A stretch of 64,000 nt of DNA, from assembly GCA_965267485.1 (NCBI GenBank), contig OZ254080.1:2666001-2730000 (forward strand). The letters run 5' to 3'. The position numbers and the translations under genes are program-made. This document shows, in pieces, positions 58,501 to 64,000 of the stretch. A model generated the notes under the pieces. The model was not told the origin of the DNA. It saw nothing but the letters and a program-made list of their open reading frames with translations, and ran no database searches. The stretch is from JANQJA01 sp965267485 (lineage in GTDB: Bacteria > Pseudomonadota > Gammaproteobacteria > Pseudomonadales > Azotimanducaceae). Within the stretch, counting starts at the first letter, position 1, and every line of letters begins with the position of its first letter.

Positions 58501-59246
58501 AGCTGCTGCCATCCCTGCTCCTCACCTGCCTCGTCGGCGTCAGCCTGTCTGCAACCGCCGATGACACCAGCCAGCGCGCCGCTGACATCATCAAGGAGAT
58601 GGAAGACCTGTACCGCGGCGAGTCGAGCAAGGGCAGCCTCACGATGCGCATCGAAACGCCGCAGTACGAACGCACGCTTGAGCTGACGACCCGCAACATG
58701 GGCGAGGATGCCGCCTTCATTCGCATTCTGGCGCCACGGAAGGACCGCGGCATCGCAACGCTGCGCCTCGAAAAAGAGATGTGGAATTTCTTCCCGAAGA
58801 TCAACAAGGTCATCAAGGTACCGCCGTCCATGATGATGGGGTCATGGATGGGCAGTGATTTCACCAACGATGATCTCGTTCAGCAGACAGAGTTGACCGA
58901 AGAGTACGAGCTGTCGCTGATCGAAACCGAGGCGCATTACGAGATCACACTGACGCCCCGCGAGGACACCGTCACGGTATGGGGCAAGATCGAATATGTG
59001 ATCGACCGCAAGCGCATGATCCCCGTGCGCGAGGTGTTCTACGACGAGGATGGCACCATGGTGCGGCGGCTCGAGTTCAAGGACATCAGGGAATTCGACG
59101 GTCGCCTGCTGCCCTCCACCCTCGAGATGATCCCGCTCAACAAGGAAAATCACCGTACCGTCGTCACCTACGAGTCGCTGCAGTTCGACCCGGACGACGT
59201 CAGTGATGAGGACTTTACGCTGCGCGCACTGAAGAGCCGTTTCTGA
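58497..59246 (+). CDS. LolA-like periplasmic outer-membrane lipoprotein-sorting protein
   Basis: The 249-residue protein has a signal peptide (LKLLPSLLLTCLVGVSLSATA) and a LolA/LolB-like barrel: the conserved segments GSLTMRIETPQYERTLEL, RKDRGIATLRLEKEMWNFFP (a signature of pfam17131-type proteins), and REFDGRLLPSTLEMIPL. Such proteins ferry lipid-modified cargo across the periplasm. The TTG start overlaps the preceding stop (TTGA), with GGAG 8 bases upstream. The two LolC/E-type permeases follow directly. Confidence 0.88.
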   Translation: MKLLPSLLLTCLVGVSLSATADDTSQRAADIIKEMEDLYRGESSKGSLTMRIETPQYERTLELTTRNMGEDAAFIRILAPRKDRGIATLRLEKEMWNFFPKINKVIKVPPSMMMGSWMGSDFTNDDLVQQTELTEEYELSLIETEAHYEITLTPREDTVTVWGKIEYVIDRKRMIPVREVFYDEDGTMVRRLEFKDIREFDGRLLPSTLEMIPLNKENHRTVVTYESLQFDPDDVSDEDFTLRALKSRF

Positions 59247-60466
59247 TGCTGCTGTTCAAGCTGGCGGTGCGCAACGTCCTGCGACAGCGACGCCGGTCGA
59301 TTCTCACGTGCATGACGATCGCCGGCGGCTACGTGCTTTGCGCCCTGTCGTTTTCACTGGTCGACGGCAGCTACAGCAATATCATCCGGATCTTCACCGA
59401 GGACGACACGGGACATATCCAGATTCACCGCGAGAACTATCTGGATCGCCCGAAGCTCTACCTGACAATTGACGATCAGCCTGCCGTCCGCGACGCCCTG
59501 GCCGCCACGCCGTCCATCGTCGCCTGGACACCAAGAATTCACGCGGCAGCCCTCGCCTATGGTGACAACGCCCACGCCCCCGTGCGGATCATCGGTATCG
59601 ACGCCGACCGCGAACGCCAGACCTCGAGGCTGGAACGAAAGCTGAGCGCAGGACGCTGGCCCGCCGCCGCGCCCGATGCAGACGGCTATTTCGAGGCGCT
59701 GATCGGGGCTTCCGCAGCCAACGCACTGAAGCTCGGTGTCGGCGGCGAACTGATCCTGATCTCGCAGGGCGCGGACGGCTCCGTGGCCAACGACGTGTTC
59801 CTGATTTCGGGCATCGTCGGTGACCGACGTTCGCCGGAACGCCAGAACGTCTATCTGCCGCTCGCCGCAGCGCAGTCGTTTCTCGCGCTCGAGGGCCGGG
59901 TCCACGAGTACGCGATCCTCCTGGACGACATCGACCAAGCGAGGCAGGTCGCCGCCGATCTCGACGCAAGGCTGCCGGCGCTCTCGGTCGTGCCCTGGCA
60001 GGTTGCCCGTGAATCCTTCTACAACGCCATGCAGGCCGACCGGCGCGGCAACGTATTCACCCTGGGCATCATTCTCTTCATCGTGTTCATCGGCGTGCTG
60101 AACACGGTGCTGATGTCGGTGCTCGAACGTACCCGCGAGTTCGGCGTACTGCGCGCAATCGGCAGTCGACCGACATTCATCCTGCAGTTGATCATGCTTG
60201 AAACCAGCGTGCTTGCTGCTGCGAGTCTTGTCATCGGCTTCATCATCGCGATACCGGTGATCGCCTGGTTCACATTCGTCGGCATTGAGATGCCGGAACC
60301 GATGGACATGGGCGGCGTGCAGTTCCAGTACATGACGGGAGACATGTCGCTGCCGGTGATGGTCAAGCCGGTACTGGTGATCTTCGCGTACGCATTCATG
60401 GTCAGCATCCTGCCCGGCATTCGAGCAGCCCGGGTGACGCCGACCGAAGCAATGAGGTCGTTCTGA
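59246..60466 (+). CDS. LolC/E-type ABC transporter permease (FtsX/MacB family), first
   Basis: The 406-residue membrane protein has one N-terminal helix (RRRSILTCMTIAGGYVLCAL), a large periplasmic domain of about 230 residues and three C-terminal helices (LGIILFIVFIGVLNTVLMSV ... ETSVLAAASLVIGFIIAIPV ... VIFAYAFMVSILPGIRAARV). This is the FtsX/MacB layout. The AMRSF end and RTREFGVLRAIGSRP coupling motif fit. It forms the membrane part with the next permease and the ATPase, and overlaps both neighbours by 1 bp (TGATG). Confidence 0.92.
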   Translation: MLLFKLAVRNVLRQRRRSILTCMTIAGGYVLCALSFSLVDGSYSNIIRIFTEDDTGHIQIHRENYLDRPKLYLTIDDQPAVRDALAATPSIVAWTPRIHAAALAYGDNAHAPVRIIGIDADRERQTSRLERKLSAGRWPAAAPDADGYFEALIGASAANALKLGVGGELILISQGADGSVANDVFLISGIVGDRRSPERQNVYLPLAAAQSFLALEGRVHEYAILLDDIDQARQVAADLDARLPALSVVPWQVARESFYNAMQADRRGNVFTLGIILFIVFIGVLNTVLMSVLERTREFGVLRAIGSRPTFILQLIMLETSVLAAASLVIGFIIAIPVIAWFTFVGIEMPEPMDMGGVQFQYMTGDMSLPVMVKPVLVIFAYAFMVSILPGIRAARVTPTEAMRSF

Positions 60467-61680
60467 TGCTGACACTCAAGCTGGCCTGGCGAAATCTCTT
60501 TCGGAATGCACGCCGAACGATACTGACGGTGCTGCTTATCGGTTTCAGCCTGGCCGCCATGATTCTGGCCGACGGCAGCATCGCCGGCATGACGCGATCA
60601 ATGATCGATACGGTCACCGAAACGCTGTTTGGCGAGGTGCAGGTCCACCACCCCGGTTATCTGGAGTCCTACGAGGCAGCCCTCTACATCGAAGAGGGTG
60701 CCGAGGTGCTGGCCGAGGTGCTTCGCGACCCGAATGTGGCCGCCGCAGCACCCCGCGTGCAAGCGGCGGGCATGATGTCGTCACCCTATAACGTCATCGG
60801 CGGACAGGTCCTCGGTGTCGACGCCGATGCCGAACTCGGTGTCTCGAAGATCGCCGAGGCCGTGATCGAGGGCCGCTATCTGTCAGGCGAACGTAGCGAG
60901 GTGCTGATCGGCGCAGAACTGCAACAGCAACTCGAAGTCGAGCTCGGTGACCGCCTCGTCATCACGCTCGCGGAGTCCGACTCCGGCGAACTTGCACAGG
61001 CGCTGTTCCGGATCTCCGGCGTCCTGGACTTCAACATGAAGGAGCTCAACGAGGGCGTGGTCGTGGTCAACCTGCCGGAACTCCAGCGCGTACTGGCCAT
61101 GGAGGGACATTACCACCAGATCGTCGTCCAGCTCGTCGATCGGGACCTCGCTGACGATCCCGCCATGTCACTGTACGGGATGAACAGCGACAGCGTGGAG
61201 GTCGTGAGCTGGCTGGACGCGAACCCGCAGATCAGTGCCATCCTCGGGATGACAACCTACTCGTCACTGATTGTCGGCACGATTCTCTTCTTCCTCGCCT
61301 CGCTCGGCGTTATCAACTCGATGTTCATGTCGATCTTCGAGCGGCTGTACGAGCTCGGCGTGATCAAGGCTGTCGGGACAAAACCCTGGCAGATCATGCT
61401 GCTCGTCATCCTCGAGGCGGGCCTGATCGGATTGCTCGCCTGCGCAATGGGCATGGCGCTCGGCGGTGCTGCCGGCTACTACTTTTCAATTCACGGCATC
61501 CCGATGGGCGAGATCGAACTCGAAGGCATCAACGTCGGGCACATCGTGACGGTGGTACTGCCGCGACACTTCATCGACTTCCCGGTCTTCGTCCTGGTGC
61601 TGACCATCGTGGCAGCGCTGTACCCTGCCCGCTTCGCGTCGCGAATCGTACCGGCGCTGGCACTCAAGCGAACTCTCTAG
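60466..61680 (+). CDS. LolC/E-type ABC transporter permease (FtsX/MacB family), second
   Basis: The 404-residue protein has the same topology as its neighbour: N-terminal helix (RRTILTVLLIGFSLAAMILA), periplasmic domain, and three C-terminal helices with the FERLYELGVIKAVGTKP coupling segment and VLVLTIVAALYPARFASRI end. It differs from the first permease by sequence, so the pair makes a heterodimer as in LolC-LolE. It starts at the overlap TGATG and is followed 10 bp later by the ATPase gene. Confidence 0.92.
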   Translation: MLTLKLAWRNLFRNARRTILTVLLIGFSLAAMILADGSIAGMTRSMIDTVTETLFGEVQVHHPGYLESYEAALYIEEGAEVLAEVLRDPNVAAAAPRVQAAGMMSSPYNVIGGQVLGVDADAELGVSKIAEAVIEGRYLSGERSEVLIGAELQQQLEVELGDRLVITLAESDSGELAQALFRISGVLDFNMKELNEGVVVVNLPELQRVLAMEGHYHQIVVQLVDRDLADDPAMSLYGMNSDSVEVVSWLDANPQISAILGMTTYSSLIVGTILFFLASLGVINSMFMSIFERLYELGVIKAVGTKPWQIMLLVILEAGLIGLLACAMGMALGGAAGYYFSIHGIPMGEIELEGINVGHIVTVVLPRHFIDFPVFVLVLTIVAALYPARFASRIVPALALKRTL

Positions 61681-61690
61681 GAACCTCACC

Positions 61691-62380
61691 ATGATCGTGA
61701 TCAGAACCACACACCTGTCCCGACACTTCGGCGAGGGAGAAACGCTCGTCAAAGCACTGGACGATGTGTCCGTTGATATTGAACAGGGCGAGTTCAGTGC
61801 CGTGATCGGCCCGTCCGGATCAGGCAAGTCGACCCTGCTGAACCTGGTCGGAGGCCTCGATCATCCGACGTCGGGCAGCGTCGAGCTGGCAGGGACGAAC
61901 ATCGAAGCGATGAGCGGTAACCAGCTCTCTGACTTTCGGCGTGACCACATCGGCTTCATCTTCCAGTCCTACAACCTGGTGCCGGTGCTGACGGCAGAAG
62001 AGAACGTCGAATACATCATGCTGCTGCAGGGCATACCGGCAGCAGAGCGCAGGCAACGCGTTCGCGAAATGATGGCCCGCGTCGGCCTCGAGGGTTACGA
62101 GGCGCGACGGCCACCGGCGCTTTCCGGCGGCCAGCAACAGCGCGTTGCCATCGCCCGGGCCATGGTGTCCCGCCCCGACATCATTCTGGCAGACGAGCCC
62201 ACCGCCAACCTCGACTCGAAAACGGGCATCGGGCTGCTCGACGTCATGCGGGAACTCAATCAATCGCTGGGCATGACGTTCCTGTTCTCGACCCACGACG
62301 AGAAGATCATGGAACGTGCCGACCGCCTCATCCACATGGAAGACGGCCGCATCATCGAGGACGAACGGAAGGCCGCATGA
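61691..62380 (+). CDS. LolD-type ABC transporter ATP-binding protein
   Basis: The 229-residue ATPase has Walker A GPSGSGKST (40-48), the Q-loop FIFQSYNLVPVLTAEENVEY, signature LSGGQQQRVAIARAM (near 144) and Walker B ILADEPTANLD (near 163). This is the MacB/LolD family, which drives mechanotransmission by FtsX-type permeases rather than transport through the membrane. AGGAAC lies about 8 bases before the ATG. The stop overlaps the start of the barrel gene (ATGA). Confidence 0.95.
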   Translation: MIVIRTTHLSRHFGEGETLVKALDDVSVDIEQGEFSAVIGPSGSGKSTLLNLVGGLDHPTSGSVELAGTNIEAMSGNQLSDFRRDHIGFIFQSYNLVPVLTAEENVEYIMLLQGIPAAERRQRVREMMARVGLEGYEARRPPALSGGQQQRVAIARAMVSRPDIILADEPTANLDSKTGIGLLDVMRELNQSLGMTFLFSTHDEKIMERADRLIHMEDGRIIEDERKAA

Positions 62381-63486
62381 GCCGGGCCCTGCTCCTCGCA
62401 CTCATCGTGGCGCTGCCTGCCAGCGCAGATTCGACGCGAGTCTCGGGCTACGTGAAGTCCTACGCGGTAACAACGCGGGATATCTCGCAGCTGCAGAGCA
62501 GCCTGCGCATCATGGCAGACTACCGTGGGGCATCGACTGCGCTCCAGCTTCATGGCGAACTGACGCCGGTGCTCTCGTCGCGGCCCCTGCCCTTTGCCAA
62601 CCCGACGGTTGCGACCGGCCGCGCCTGGCGCCTGACCGACCCGCCGCCGACCCTTCACAGTGACGGCAAGCAGGACGTCTTCCAGAACATCGACCGGCTC
62701 AATGTCCAGTTCTCGTTCGACGCCGGCGACCTCACCATCGGGCGCCAGCCGATCACCTTCGGGATGGCACGGATCATCAATCCCACCGACGTGTTCCTGC
62801 CGTTCGACGTCCGGACCTTCAACACCGAGTACCGGATCGGGATCGACGCCGTCCGGTTTCAGCGCCCCTTCGGCCAGCTGGGAGAACTCGACTTCGGCCT
62901 CATCGTCGGCGACGATGCCAAAGCCGAAACGTCCGCGGCCTACTTCCAGATGCGAACCAACGTATCGGGACAGGATCTTCAGTTCACGGCCATGCGCTTT
63001 GCAGAGCAGAATCTCGCCGGCGCCGGCATCCAGACTGCGCTCGGTGACTTCGGTTTCTGGTTCGAGGCGGCGGGCGTCAGCGGTAGCGAAGACTACGTTC
63101 GCGCTTCAACCGGTCTGGACTACGCCTTCGGTGACGATACCTACGGTCTCATCGAATACCACTTCAACGGCGCTGGCAGCGACAACGAGGCCGACTACCC
63201 TTCGCTCGTTGCGTCCACCCCCTACCAGACTGCCGGCGTCTTCCTGCTCGGACGCCACTACCTGATTCCGGCCGTCAACGTTCAGCTGACGCCACTGTGG
63301 TCCCTCGGCACGCAAGCCATTATCAACCTGTCAGACACGTCTGCCTTCGGTTCCGTGACGGCGTCCTGGAATGCGACCCAGAACATCTACGTCGACGTCG
63401 GACTGTATGGTTTCACCGGCGATGACGGGACGGAGTACGGCGACAATCCCCAGACCCTGTTTGCAAGCATCCGCTACTACTTCTGA
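62377..63486 (+). CDS. Outer-membrane beta-barrel protein (porin-like) of the Lol-like operon
   Basis: The 369-residue protein has a signal peptide (MSRALLLALIVALPASA), and alternating strands typical of an outer-membrane barrel, such as RVSGYVKSYAVTTRD, LTIGRQPITFGMARI and NPQTLFASIRYYF, with a terminal phenylalanine for BAM insertion. The TIGRQPITFGMARIINPTDVFLP part (about 123-145) resembles alginate/phosphate-type or DUF1302-like barrels. Its ATG overlaps the ATPase stop by 4 bp, so it is part of the same operon. It may be the outer-membrane partner or receiver of the cargo. Confidence 0.85.
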   Translation: MSRALLLALIVALPASADSTRVSGYVKSYAVTTRDISQLQSSLRIMADYRGASTALQLHGELTPVLSSRPLPFANPTVATGRAWRLTDPPPTLHSDGKQDVFQNIDRLNVQFSFDAGDLTIGRQPITFGMARIINPTDVFLPFDVRTFNTEYRIGIDAVRFQRPFGQLGELDFGLIVGDDAKAETSAAYFQMRTNVSGQDLQFTAMRFAEQNLAGAGIQTALGDFGFWFEAAGVSGSEDYVRASTGLDYAFGDDTYGLIEYHFNGAGSDNEADYPSLVASTPYQTAGVFLLGRHYLIPAVNVQLTPLWSLGTQAIINLSDTSAFGSVTASWNATQNIYVDVGLYGFTGDDGTEYGDNPQTLFASIRYYF

Positions 63487-63489
63487 CGA

Positions 63490-64000
63490 TCAGGACGTCC
63501 CGTGAAATGTGCGGTTCAACTGTGTGATCTCGCGCTCACCCCACTCGTTGATTTTCAGCTCTGTGACGCTGGCGACATCGAAGTGCAGCGCGATATTCGT
63601 TGCGGGATCAAGACCGAGCCAGGCCAGGACGAGCGCCTGGCCTGACAGCCCATGGCCAACCACGACGAGCGTGTCACCGTCGTTGAGCACTTGCTCCATC
63701 GTCGTGAGTGCATGCTGCATGCGCTCAAAGAGCCTTCGCCAGGTCTCTGCGCCGGGATAGGGTTGCCAGTCGGGGTCGCGCGCCGGGGGCCCGGGCGCCG
63801 CGATCAGCGCCGCATCTTCCAGCGTGAGGTCCCGCGCATCGCCATTGTCGAGTTCACGAAGCGATGCCAGCGATGTCGGCTCGCACCCAAGCCGTTCACC
63901 GATAATGCGTGCGCTTTCGTCCGCACGCTTCAGGTCGCTCGCGAACAGGACGACACTGGCCGGACGATTCGCCAACAGGTAGTCGGCGGTCGCTCGGACC
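63490..64000 (-). CDS. Histidine phosphatase family protein, partial (N-terminus beyond the window)
   Basis: The frame runs to the right edge, so the N-terminal RHG catalytic motif is outside. The visible part has the FASDLKRADESARIIGERLG segment (the second arginine motif), LRELDNGDARDLT, and the C-terminal catalytic histidine in VVVGHGLSGQALVL. It belongs to the phosphoglycerate mutase-like/CobC group. It converges on the barrel gene with 3 bp between stops. Confidence 0.88.
   Translation of the reverse strand, partial: VRATADYLLANRPASVVLFASDLKRADESARIIGERLGCEPTSLASLRELDNGDARDLTLEDAALIAAPGPPARDPDWQPYPGAETWRRLFERMQHALTTMEQVLNDGDTLVVVGHGLSGQALVLAWLGLDPATNIALHFDVASVTELKINEWGEREITQLNRTFHGTS

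Noticed and set aside
1..64000. CRISPR arrays, rRNA genes, complete tRNA genes, prophage or defence islands
   Set aside because: No regularly spaced repeats, conserved rRNA sequence, full cloverleaf or phage structural genes were seen on either strand; the only defence-like or mobile items are the RAYT gene and the small toxin-antitoxin insert.

Overview
The window is GC-rich, almost fully coding DNA from the chromosome of a Gram-negative bacterium, most likely a free-living gammaproteobacterium. Evidence for this is a split pntAA/pntAB/pntB transhydrogenase, a RibB protein fused to a decayed GTP cyclohydrolase II domain, a TRAP transporter with a TatT lipoprotein, outer-membrane barrel proteins, a PEP-CTERM-like surface protein and a REP-associated tyrosine transposase. 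Genus-level placement cannot be made from what is visible. No rRNA, complete tRNA, CRISPR array or prophage was seen.

Layout. 1-12.3 kb: 3' end of ribBX, an SCP2-like gene, a glutamine synthetase-like gene, a peptide-binding protein, a large Lhr-type helicase in operon with a histone-deacetylase-like hydrolase, a GAF/HD-GYP c-di-GMP phosphodiesterase and a metallo-beta-lactamase-fold hydrolase. 12.2-16.3 kb: two small envelope proteins, then a leftward operon GST > DUF1538 permease > two PII-like proteins. 16.3-25.8 kb: a 19-codon leader ORF with a hairpin, a heterodimeric ABC exporter, an APH-fold kinase, a rhodanese, gamma-glutamyltransferase plus aminotransferase, and a GAF/GGDEF cyclase whose sensor matches that of the HD-GYP protein. 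26-29.6 kb: a leftward tatT-dctP-dctQ-dctM TRAP operon. 29.6-35.7 kb: acyltransferase, SDR, a REP/BIME-like element, histidine phosphatase, lone exbD, RAYT transposase, paired MaoC dehydratases and a PEP-CTERM protein. 35.9-45.6 kb: a ThDP enzyme plus aldehyde dehydrogenase operon, then a leftward carboxyltransferase > ScsB/DsbD > DUF255 > FkbM operon. 45.7-50.6 kb: SDR and pnt genes; the 3' end of pntB is duplicated around a 1.2-kb insert carrying a Doc/RHH toxin-antitoxin pair and a decayed tRNA-Phe-like fragment. 50.6-57.5 kb: MFS/AraC/zinc-ribbon genes, a secreted methyltransferase-like protein, a divergent peroxiredoxin-LysR pair and small envelope proteins.

57.5-63.5 kb: a compact rightward operon that I consider the strongest candidate for an undescribed system: ECF sigma factor, small two-TM protein, LolA-like periplasmic protein, two LolC/E-type permeases, a LolD-type ATPase and an outer-membrane barrel. 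All junctions overlap or are about 10 bp, and a candidate ECF-type promoter sits directly before the sigma gene. The parts could form a stress-induced route from inner to outer membrane. The window ends in a partial histidine phosphatase.
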